Shown here in pieces: positions 11,885 to 23,000 of a DNA stretch of 64,000 nt (positions are counted from its first letter, which is position 1; every line of letters begins with the position of its first letter). Origin of the DNA: Tubiluchus corallicola (Eukaryota > Priapulida > Priapulimorpha > Priapulimorphida > Tubiluchidae); assembly GCA_030141605.1 (NCBI GenBank), contig JAQGDQ010000005.1:1426180-1490179 (forward strand), in the 5' to 3' direction. The position numbers and the translations under genes were made by a program. Under the pieces are notes generated by a model. That model had not been told where the DNA came from. It did not search any database and saw nothing but the letters and a program-made list of their open reading frames with translations.

Positions 11885-13273
11885 ATGAGGCTGAAGATAA
11901 AGCACATCGTGATAATAATGATGTTTTTGTATGTGCTTAGTGTCTATCTAATTTATACAGCAGTCAAACATACTGCAAAATACTCAGACAATCACACTAG
12001 TGCAGGACAAGAATTGGTGAAGAACAAAATGGATATCGAAATAACTCGTAGTATTCACTTACCTAAAATTGCTATTAGTTATACTAAAAATGAGGACAAT
12101 GATTTCCAGCCAGACTTTTTTCAAGATGATGGATGTAAAGTGGAAAATAAATGTAATAAGTATTACGGACATTTCACGGCAGTTATTCCCAACAGTTTGT
12201 ACATTTACTCGGTGCATTACGATGCAAGGTATAAGCAAAGCGATTACTTGCGTTTTATTGCTATAGGTGATAAAAACATACGTCAGAGAATTGACGATTT
12301 TGTATGTCAGTTTAGCACAGCTCTGGCAAAAGAAGAAAGTGTCGCAAGCGAACTTACTGTATACGAAATGTGTGAAAACCATAACAGGATATACGGTGGA
12401 TACATCCTATCATGTACTGTGCCAAAAAATCACATACCCTGCAGGGTCAAACTGTCACACAAATCAGACAATTCCCATGTGGATTTTCCAGTGAAGCATC
12501 CAGGAAGCAAGCCAGTTAATAAGTTTTCCATCTGTGTTCCACCGATATATGGAAATATCTCAACAGAGTCAATTGTTGAGTTTGTTGAGCTAAATAAAAT
12601 CCTGGGAGTGGACCATATTCACTTCTACATATACAAAGATATTGAAAATCATCCCACAGGAAATGTATCAGTGCCGTTCATGAGAGCATTACAACACTAT
12701 AGTGAAAAAGGCTCAGTTTCATTTGAGTACTGGCCACTACCAGTCACGAAACGTTCCATTTGGTATTATGGACAAAGCATATCAATAGCAGACTGTCTCT
12801 TCAAACATGCAGGACGAACAGAATATCTTACCTTCCAAGACTTAGATGAATACATCATTCCAAGAGAGCAATACTTAACTTTAGATGAGTTAGTGAATTT
12901 GTTATGGAAAGAGGATACTGCAGGATTAAAATTTAGTAGCGTATTTTTTACGGATGAGAACAAACGTTCTGGTGAATTATTAACATTACAATCTTTACAA
13001 AGGACATCGTCCATCAGTGCAGTTCGATCAAAGTGCCTGGTAAAACCTGAATTAATATTCGAGCAGGGTATTCATCACATCAGCAAACCATTAGATGGTT
13101 ACAGTGACAGAAAAGTACCAAGCGAAGTAGCATTGTTGCACCACTACAGAAAGTGCAACAAAGATTTTGGCATGAAGTGTGAGCCGCAAGAAAAAGACAT
13201 GACAATCTTAAAGTACCACAGTGAACTGACATATCATGTAAATGCTGCACTGAAAAATTTAGAAGCCAAGTGA
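11885..13273 (+). CDS. GT92 family (DUF23) glycosyltransferase, gene 2
   Basis: A single uninterrupted exon encodes 462 residues. The start is followed by basic MRLKIKH and a hydrophobic segment (about residues 8-27), a type II signal anchor, then a short stem and the GT92 domain (about 60-440). It is clearly paralogous to gene 1: both carry YE.CENH..YGGY.LSC, an IYG/LYG block, FVELNKILGV or its equivalent, a D-L/I-D-E-Y motif (319-323 here), VRSKCLVKPE and an HHYRKC-type motif near the end. Its stem is much shorter than that of gene 1. It lacks the intron that separates the membrane anchor in gene 1, which implies intron loss, intron gain in gene 1, or a retroposed duplicate. Galactosyltransferase activity is inferred from the family; the acceptor is unknown. 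Confidence 0.92.
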   Translation: MRLKIKHIVIIMMFLYVLSVYLIYTAVKHTAKYSDNHTSAGQELVKNKMDIEITRSIHLPKIAISYTKNEDNDFQPDFFQDDGCKVENKCNKYYGHFTAVIPNSLYIYSVHYDARYKQSDYLRFIAIGDKNIRQRIDDFVCQFSTALAKEESVASELTVYEMCENHNRIYGGYILSCTVPKNHIPCRVKLSHKSDNSHVDFPVKHPGSKPVNKFSICVPPIYGNISTESIVEFVELNKILGVDHIHFYIYKDIENHPTGNVSVPFMRALQHYSEKGSVSFEYWPLPVTKRSIWYYGQSISIADCLFKHAGRTEYLTFQDLDEYIIPREQYLTLDELVNLLWKEDTAGLKFSSVFFTDENKRSGELLTLQSLQRTSSISAVRSKCLVKPELIFEQGIHHISKPLDGYSDRKVPSEVALLHHYRKCNKDFGMKCEPQEKDMTILKYHSELTYHVNAALKNLEAK

Positions 13274-14003
13274 TTCAGTTGTTACCTATAGAAATGTTAT
13301 AATATGAAGACATTTATGTTACGAAGTTACTGAGGTTATGTGGTTCTATTTGCTTTCACTTTTACACTTAGTTTTTCACTCGTGTGATGTAATTTATTAC
13401 CTACTAGAAACACACAGAAAGAGATCCTCGCTTTGCACTTTTAATAACTATTACGTGACACACTACAGCAGTCAACAAATAATTCATGCACAAGTTTCGT
13501 TGAATTTGATATTTGATTTACACGTAACTAATTTTTGGTCAAATGCAAAATATGAACCAAAGGCAGACACAATTTTCTTTTAACTATTACAGTTTTTACA
13601 CACCATGTCCTGAAAACAAAGTAACACTGATGTACAGCAAAATACATAAATGAGAACAAATTAATGTATACAACACTGACGACGTATATGAACTATTCAA
13701 TATCAGTGCAGATAGCTCGAACGTCGAGTCTAGATGATGTATACGAATTGTTCAATATCCATGGAGATAAACCGAATGTTAATCGATAGAACCATGTTAT
13801 AATGCGAAAATAAGGATACAATTAAATGAATTAAATTCCAATTTATATACACAGTGTAAAAAACAATTACAGACAGGTCTGAGCTTATATTAGTAAACCA
13901 GACCTCTTCACTCATGGGTGCTAAAACAGGAAACTAGTTTCAATTCATTTATTTGAAGAACCTTGTTTTCACATGTTTATTGTTTGAGTTTTAGTGTACT
14001 TAC
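13274..14003. other. Spacer between GT92 gene 2 and COPS3 exon 7
   Basis: Apart from a diverged 55-bp tandem duplication (13681-13790), nothing recognisable is present. On the minus strand this would be the start of the intron after COPS3 exon 7, and no following COPS3 exon was recognised in it. Confidence 0.5.
13681..13790 (+). repeat. Diverged 55-bp tandem duplication
   Basis: Bases 13681-13735 and 13736-13790 are two copies of a 55-bp unit, about 70% identical over the first 43 bases. Each copy begins with a stretch that would read DVYELFNI, with differences falling at third codon positions. However, the copies are in different frames (55 is not a multiple of 3) and a stop follows the first, so continuous coding is not supported. 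Confidence 0.6.
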
Positions 14004-17000
14004 AATTTCGTAAAAATATAAAGCTCTGTCGTAATTCTTTAATCCAGTGTACACCATACCACCATAATAATAATAAGCAAGAAAATATTTTACATCATAC
14101 TGGCCATTCTGAAAACATAATAATCACTTTATTAGATATTTCTCCACTAAGTTTTTTAACTAATGTGTTTACTACAAAAATGAGTTTTGCCTCCATTTAC
14201 ATAATAATAACTTGTGATCTGCATTTTTTAATGAACAGTTTGGTGAAAACAATTGCTAACACTTTACATAGCAGTAACATTGTACAGAAAATACTACTAA
14301 TGTATTTCAGACTAGAATTCATGCTTTTTCATTTCTCATATTAGTACACATTACAATACAACACCATAACAGTCAAAATTTTTTTTACCTCTTTGCTCAA
14401 ATCTGTAATATCAATTTCTAAGAATTCCAAGGCTGGCTTCAGATTTTTGGCAAGTAAACACAACTGTAATAAAAGAAAATAAAAGATCGTGTTATAATCA
14501 CAAATAATAAGTAGTGTTGCAAATGTTTTTATTCGAGTTGCACAATGCTCATATATATTTGTAAGTATCTATGCGATGTGTTGAAAGTTTACAAGCTATA
14601 ACAATTTAAATTTTGTTAATAAGATCAATACATACCTGACACAGATCTGCATGTATAGATGTTAACTGAGATGGATAGAGTTGAATTTTCCATATTGCTT
14701 TAGAAAGCAGCAATATGCCTCGATTTGGCTTAAAAATGGAAACAGAAAATTTAGTAGAAAAGATATGCACAAAACTCATGTTCATCATTATTTTACTAAA
14801 ATATGAATATTAATTTTTTTTACACTAAACATTTTCACATTACTGTAGTTTATTATAATTTAACAAATTACATACCTGTTTGCGTTCAACCAGCTGAAAT
14901 GTCAACAAATGGCACAAATCTGCATCTATAAATAGATTTGAAAATTTTAATTCAAATTTCAAAATACTGCCTTATCAAAAATTCTTAGTAGCTGGAACGC
15001 TTACTAATAAATGTCATGGCAGCAAGATAAATTCTGTCATTTCAATTAAACGAACCTGCGATTCTGAGACTCTTTGAGATCACCATTAACATATTATCTC
15101 TACACCAACAACAGCAATTCGTAAATGTTATGGTACCCGATTTATAGGGATCCTAATTATCATTCAACTTCAAATCACTTCAACTGCAATTGAAACAGAG
15201 TTTAAATGACTCTGTACTGTGTCTCAATATGTTTTTAAACACATGTTATTGAATTTCTGCAAATAATGCTCAACACCGTAATTTATTGATCATGAATATT
15301 TACTGTTTGATAAATTCATTGAAGGGAAACTTAACCTAATACAACCCAGTTTAAATAAATCACAATGAAGTTGCTGAATTAGTTAACCTTAGGTCCAAAG
15401 CTTAAACGTACAAAATATATAGATATAGAACAGCTTTAGTGGAAATGTGAATCTAATCTCATTATACAGTATTCATTCGCTGAGCTGTGGTGATTTATTT
15501 GCTCATACTAAAGTCCAATCCATTGCAAACATTAAAATGAAGCCTGGGGATCTTCTGCTATGCAAGAAAAAGAGCTTGTAACAGTTTTAGTTCATTTGGA
15601 AATATCTTTGCAATTACAGATGCTCCAATGCCAGGGCCAGATCATCCACAATCTAAATATATTTCTGTATTAGTTAGTACTGCAAAAATGTTTGACATGC
15701 TTCAACCATTTGTTTCTTTTTCTTTAACAATTTAACTCAATTTTTTTTATTTCAAACTGTGCTCACAGTTAAATAAATGCTCAATATGAGATATATGGAA
15801 TAATTTACACAAACACAGACAGCTAATTGAAGTAATTATGTTCACATTTGTATGCTCAGAATACATAGATTACCACAAGTCAATCTAAAAAAATTTAAAC
15901 AATCTGACAGTGTTAGCCGCCAAATAAACTTTTGCAGAAGATTGAATGCGATGCACACAGAAAATGATCAGTTGTAAAATAGTCAAGGAAGAACTTACAT
16001 GAATCGGTGGCATATCTAACCTGCTCACCATTTGAACTGTGTATGAATTCTTGAGTTAATGCAAACAAACCTTCAAAGTCACCTATGTTTGGATGCTGCC
16101 AATATTTTGCAATGCTAAAACAAATAAAAAGCAATAAAATAGAAAGTCATACAACAAACCTACCGTATTAATGAGTTTCTCAGAAATCATTTAGAACTAC
16201 TCTATGAAAGTTTGCAAAGTAGGCAGTCATCCTGCAGTAGTAGTCTAGAGATGAAAGTACTTGGCAAATCTAACAAGCAGTAAACCAGGCTAACTAGCCT
16301 AAAATAGGCCAGGACCACTATTTTTAGTCATAGATCAAAATTTTAAGTATTCTGATACATGTTATTGATTACTCATTTTTGACCATAGAGTAACTAAAAT
16401 TTTCATTCCCTTCTATTTTTCTCTTCTATCAAATAATGGTGGTCCCTGCTAAAACTGGATATATTAAAATCGAGATGTATGGCCATTGATTATTGACTGA
16501 TTATTCAACATGGGTTGGTTATTTCGAAAAAATGGCACTATTAGGAATTGATCAGGGTAGACTAGAACAAAATCACAAGAAAGTGCTCCTATAAAATTCT
16601 AGATACATCTTTAAAAGTGAGCAACATAGCCTGACTTATCAATTTGATTGTGCTGAACTAAGGAAGCTGCTGCAAGCTTAAAAAATTAGTGGAAAGGATC
16701 ACAAATACAAAAATTAAGTTTCCGCCAAAAACACAAAAAATAAGATGGTGCAGCCACTTGTGTAATAAATTAGCTGTACTGCATTTTCTACAAGAGATAG
16801 GACGATGACTTTAGTATCTATATATAACATTTAAAGATCAAAGGTTTAGGGTAGTAATATTATTATCCACATTGAACTGTAACAATATCAGCAGTATCAT
16901 GTATACATATCACACGTTCACTGAAGGGTTTGACAAAGAAGTCAGCAATGAGAAACAAACATCTAAAGTCAGAATTTACAGATCCTGATATACAGATAAC

Positions 17001-20000
17001 ATCACCTCTAAAACAATTTGTCACATTCACCAGCACATTTGCACAAACTTTTGCAAACGAGACTTGCATGGACACATTTACAACTGCTACCCAATAGCAA
17101 CATTTAATAAGTTGTTGTCATGCTTCAGGTCTAAATGTCAAGTGTGGTTCCTATGTCACTTCAGTCAAGAGACCTCTTTCAGGACCAGTCAGTTGGTGAT
17201 CGTAAAACTCGGGCAGTGGCCAATGCTACCCACAACTGCATCTTGCCTGATATACCACACATCTGGTGTGGTATACCACATATACCACACATACAGAAGG
17301 AATTGACCTTCCCTTTCTTGTGAACAAGTATTTACGTATGACAATACATACGTATGACATATACAATGTGCTAGCTTTATCGTACCGGAGAACAACAAAA
17401 TGTTCAAGCACAGGCATGAGTTTAGTAAGTTCCACAGCTCAAGTAGTGTTTTTAGAGTTACAAATGCTTCTTTTACCATTTTAAAGACTTATCACATTTT
17501 TCCCCTCACTGTAAATGCCAAAGACTGGTCGCTGCAGGCATTAGCATGGAATACTGACAGAATAGATGCTTTTCGGGGCCCATGTCATTCACAATTTCAT
17601 ATGCCCTAAGATATGGCCTGTATCTGACGATAGTCATCTTTTTGGCCATCTTTAATGGATACTACCTACCTTTAAAGTACATATGTTTACATAAAGACAC
17701 TAAAATCATTATCCCAATTGACTTAGAACATGCAAAACAGCCATATTACACAAGTGCCTGCAGCCTCCTTGTCAGCCATCTCGAAATCCTAACTGAGGTG
17801 ATGTCATCAAATGTTTTTAAGTATCAGATGTGACTTCTTTGATCTTCAAAACCTATATTTAGATACTAAAATCGTCAACTTATCTGCTATAACATCTAAA
17901 ATACTTCTTAGGCTTTTAAAAAAACAGCCACCTTAATCGGCCATAAGGAGTGATTTTCGATTGGCCTCATATCTAAAATAAATCTCCTTGATGGATTCTA
18001 GCATTGTGCAAAGTGTTAAAACTTTCAGGCAAAATGAGTAAGTTTTCACATTTTGGCTAGACTATTGCGAAAACCTGTATCTTTCATAATTTTGCATGTT
18101 TTAACGCAGGAGGTGAAAGCTTAATGACATTCGTGTTACAAGCAGCTTTTCTAGACCAATGCAGAAAAGAATTATTCTGCTACAGTATTGCACATCACAC
18201 TCAAAGTCATTCTTAGAAAAAATTGCTTATCAATCATGTCAAAAAAGGAAACTAGGGTTCAAGAACACAAAAATGTGCACAATTTGTGGCTCTATCCACA
18301 AAACAAATGATTAAACATTAACAGGGATAGGGCACCCTATGTTTTTTGCCCCAGGTGCTGGAAGCACTAGCTATGACACTGCATTAAAATCACCTCTTAA
18401 TTAATTCTCCTATCTAGGGATGAGGGCATTGCCATTAAACATGCTGGAAAAAACAGCTTATCCAAGCAGTTAACGCTTTTAATTTAATTCTCAAAATATG
18501 AATTTATGAACTGGTCAGTTGGCTGTTTTATATTCAAACTGAGTTAGTTTGAAAAGTTACCTTAAGAATTAATCAGAAAAATTATTATAATCTGAATGTC
18601 AAGATTATTATTAATAACAGAAGAAACCCACAATTAATTAAATTTTGAAACCAGACTTGGAAAGTGGAAAAAGTGAAAAACCAGGGATACTGTCCAGATA
18701 TAAACCAGTGGTTTACTGTATCTCAAATCAGGGCAGGACAGTGGTTAAGGCAGTTAAAGTTGATCCCCAATAACTTGTTCCATTATTAATTTGAGAAAAT
18801 GTCTTGTTTAACTTTTGACCAAATTTGAGTCAAATTTAGTTTGCAATGACTGACACTAGGATTCTGCTGACAGAATTAGGTGCCACCTTGGGAACGCTCA
18901 TATAGGCGACTTAAAGCTTTTAAACATTTCTATTAGTACAGAAAAATCTCATAATTTTCGTTTGGTAAGGCAGGAGTTTTATCACTACCTGGGGGAAACA
19001 AATTAGATTTCAGCCTATAATCAATGACAACATAAAAGAAGTTCCATACAATAAACAAAATACACATACAGAATTGCCAGTACGCCAAGCGAATGTTGTT
19101 GTAGATCCAAGGTTGCAAGAACATTATCAAGATGTGATGCATGCTTGCTTAATATTTCTGCTGTCTTGCTGATATACTCACACAACTGTGCAAAATTACC
19201 TACAGGTAAAAGAAAAAAAATGAACTGGCATGTGGTAACAAACTAATCTAAATGTAGATTTAAAACATTGGTGTTAGGTAGTATTTAAAGTTGTCAACCT
19301 GTTAAAGTGAGTGAGACAGTAAGACCGCAAAAGACTCAACTGGACAGTCTGAGAGCCTCTCTCAAGATGAAAAGAATCCTTTGCAAAACATTGGACAGAG
19401 TCGATTCCACATTTGCTATTTTTAGACATTTAAAGCTGTGTCGATGAAGCAAACTCACTTTTGGGCAAGGAAGGTAAATACTTTTACATTCTTGACAACT
19501 GAAATTAAAGAAATTCTCCCTCTCCCTCTCAAAATCATCTTATATTATTTTTTTCAAAAGCCATTTCATTCGAGTTTCAAAACATGATCGGCACGCAGAT
19601 TAAAAAATACAAATTGATCTAGAAAACTTTCATCATAACACAGGAATGAAAACATTTATGTCATCAAAGGCCTAGGATCTACCAAGTTATCTTAACAAGA
19701 GTTTGTCATCGTGACACCACGATACATTAACTGCAACATTTTAAAGGTGACTTACAAAGGAATTAAGACTTTCTCAATAGCTGTAATAATAACATTATTC
19801 TGAATCTCCAGAAGGCTAATATAAATTTACGACTTTTAGCTAAAACTTTAAGTATATAACAAGAGTCAACTTTACATATTATATACTGTGATGATAATAG
19901 ATCACAAAATAAATGACAAATTATAAATTAATTTCTAGCAACTGATGTCACTGAGTAGTCATGTGAACGCTGATATAGCAATCCTAAAATTTGCATCAAG

Positions 20001-23000
20001 TTTTCACTTTTTCATAAGAACAAAAAGAAAATTCGGTCACAACCGCATCTTTAACAATTGATCTTCAATTTTCAATTCATTTGCATTTCTTCTGACACAA
20101 CCTTCATCATCTGACACTATCTTCTAACTAAGAACATAGTGAATGGTTTCCTCACAGATCAGGTTGAAAAGCAAAAAATGGTAGTGTAGATTAGATTTGA
20201 AAGGAGAAAAAGTAATTTTCATTCACTTTTTCGTATTTAATAACAGTTTTTGCTAAGGTCATCAGTCTGCCACAACTAATGCTTTTTTACTTGAAATAAG
20301 TAACAGATCATAGTAAAATTTTGATCTATAACTTTGTTTGCAATTGTTATGGTAGTAGTTATGACATCAAATAAAAATAAGGAGATTTTTTCTATCGTGT
20401 GACTGATGTCTGATCTACAATTTACCACTACCGCAGGCTGCAAAAAAGAAGTAAAAAGTATATAGGCCTAAAGGCCTAATCTAAATTCATCTTTTCTTTT
20501 TGCTTAATTATTGTAATCATTATTAATCACATTGACAGTCTAGTTAGTAATTCCCTTAGCTAATTTGCATATAAATTTTGCTGACGTGCAGTAATTAAAA
20601 CATGGATGTTTGAAAGATTACATAAATAAAAAATGTATTTCCTTCACAGAGAAGAATAAGTGATTGAAAAAACAATGATTTCAAGATCTATTTGTATTTA
20701 GCCAATACTGTTAAACGGATAATATGAAGAACAGATGCACTGCGCCATTAATTAAAGAATGTCCCAGCTCTGTTTCAAACACCAAGACGACAAGAATAAA
20801 TTTAACAACTTTATTGTAACTCGCAAAACAATGAGGATATAACTAGAAAGATGAGCGCAACGGAAAAACAAAGAAGTTGAAAACAAAAGGGCAACTTTGC
20901 AAAAGGGATAAAGTTGATAACACTAACAACACGCATGTATACTGGCGCTGTTCCTGATTTTATAATAATTTCAGTAAAACAAAAAAAATTTGGAGATCGA
21001 AGCAAAATCAAATCTACAATTTATTAGTTAATATTATATTTATGAAATCTACGATACTTAAGTTCAAACAAATTATGTGGAAGATGGCACCTACAGATAT
21101 CCATTCCTGTCAATTACTATAAAATTTGCAGCTTCAAGGCTCTCCAATAATTTTGTTATTAAAGGAAAACAGGATGATTTTTTGTATTCTAACCTAAGGA
21201 ATTTTGAAGTACGGTGCAAAGTATAAACTTTAAGACTTATAATGATGCCAAAGCATTTCTGATAATTAAATAATAGGTTAAAAACTGAATAAAAGGCATG
21301 CAAGCCCAACTAGTGATGACATATCAACTGAACATAATTTTCAATAGCACAAGCACAAATATCCCACGGTCTATTGCATGTTTTTGTAAGCCTGCGAAGA
21401 GGTTTGTCAATCTAACGAAAGTGTGACCCGGGCAATGAATTGTGTCGCAAGTATCAGGAGGATATTTCTAGCCAAACTAAGGTCTGTGCTTCAATCGCAA
21501 AATCACAGAACACAACAAACCAACAAACGGAAGCCACCACTGAAATGCTCAAATGTGCAAGAAATGTGAGAAATAATCTAATTAGCTGGCAGGAAGACCA
21601 ACCAACCAATCTCTAGGCGTCTATTACCAAGCCGATGGGTTTTCTTGGTCGTAGTAGGTAGATCATTTTGAATTGGCTATTTTACAAGATAAATTAAAAA
21701 ATTACAAAATAACCAAGTCAAACTGATCTACCTACTATGACCAAGAAGACGATTGAGCCAATCAATTTATAAGTAGCTAGCAAGCTGAAGGAGTGTTGTC
21801 ACCCCAAATATAAGGGGATTCCCAGATTTTAGTTTCTGCTTAGGCTCAGTAGTATACGCCTCGATCAGTGGCTGTTTCTTCATTTCCACAGGTGTAGTGT
21901 CCTTAGAGAGATCAGAATCATGGATAAGAAAAAGAGGAATATTGAAGAATGTTAAGTGTTTCAAGACAGATTAATATGCACTGTACTACACAGATTGTGT
22001 GATACACTGTACTAATATGCATTGTAATAAAATTACCACACAACAAATGTAATAGTAAGGACACACTGCCTTCTGTCTGTTAAAACACAGACAGCCACCA
22101 AAGAGTATGAACATCAAAACCAAGGTGACACAGCTTATAGATTAACTTGATGTGAGAGATAGAGTCGAATACAGTTGACCACTTAGACAGAAAACTGTGC
22201 CGATTTGATCATATAAGATTATTTGTCAAAACAAAATGTAACATGTGCTGACTCAGAATCCGTTCAAACACCTTAGAAACAACAGAGGTTAAAATAATGG
22301 GACGACAGGATTTAGGTAGAGACTGTAAACCTTTACTTTTGCATATTGGGATAATGCTAGAGTCAAGCCATTCCAGGGGAAGAGTCCCAGAATCATAGGA
22401 TTTTTGAAACACAATGGTTAATGGTTCTGCAAGTTCATTAGTTAGTTGCTGCAAGAAGTAAGGATGATAGTTATCTGGACCAGGCGACGAATGTGGTCTC
22501 AAGTTGGCTAGATCGTGTTTTAACAATTTCAGTTAGAAATTGAAGTGGATGGTAGTGGGTGTTTACTAAGGGATTATAGAAATTAGATGAAACACCATCA
22601 TCCTCAGTAAAAGCCTCCTTGAAAGTAGTATTTAGCAGTTCAACTTTAGCCAGATCTGTTTTACATAATGTACCATCCTCGGAAAGAAGAGCAGGGGGTT
22701 CAGCATACAAACGAGAATTGGCATATTTGTAGAAACATTTAGGACTGGATTTTGCATTAGCAACAATTCGATTTTCATGTTGTTGCTTAGTGAACTTAAG
22801 ATCTCTATGTATTTTCTGTGATTTCTTGAAGTTGGATTTACCTTATATAAATGATATATGCATTGCTTGAGGGGGACACTTTGAAGAATTGATGTAGTAA
22901 AAACCAATGTTTGTTCATACTGACGGAAGTGCAAATAGTTATAGGAACATACTCATGAATTACTATAGATACGAAATTGTGAAAATTGTTGTAGCATGAT

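Noticed and set aside
12059..12382. 107-residue minus-strand frame inside GT92 gene 2
   Set aside because: Shadow of the GT92 coding exon on the opposite strand with no family features.
13654..13790. A repeated DVYELFNI-like peptide suggesting a small repeat protein or an alternative GT92 exon
   Set aside because: The 55-bp unit is not a multiple of three, so the two copies lie in different frames and the first is followed by an in-frame stop. It is kept only as a DNA repeat.
16863..17833. Group of overlapping open frames in COPS3 intron 2
   Set aside because: Possible decayed transposon, but no motif of any family could be named and the frames conflict between strands.
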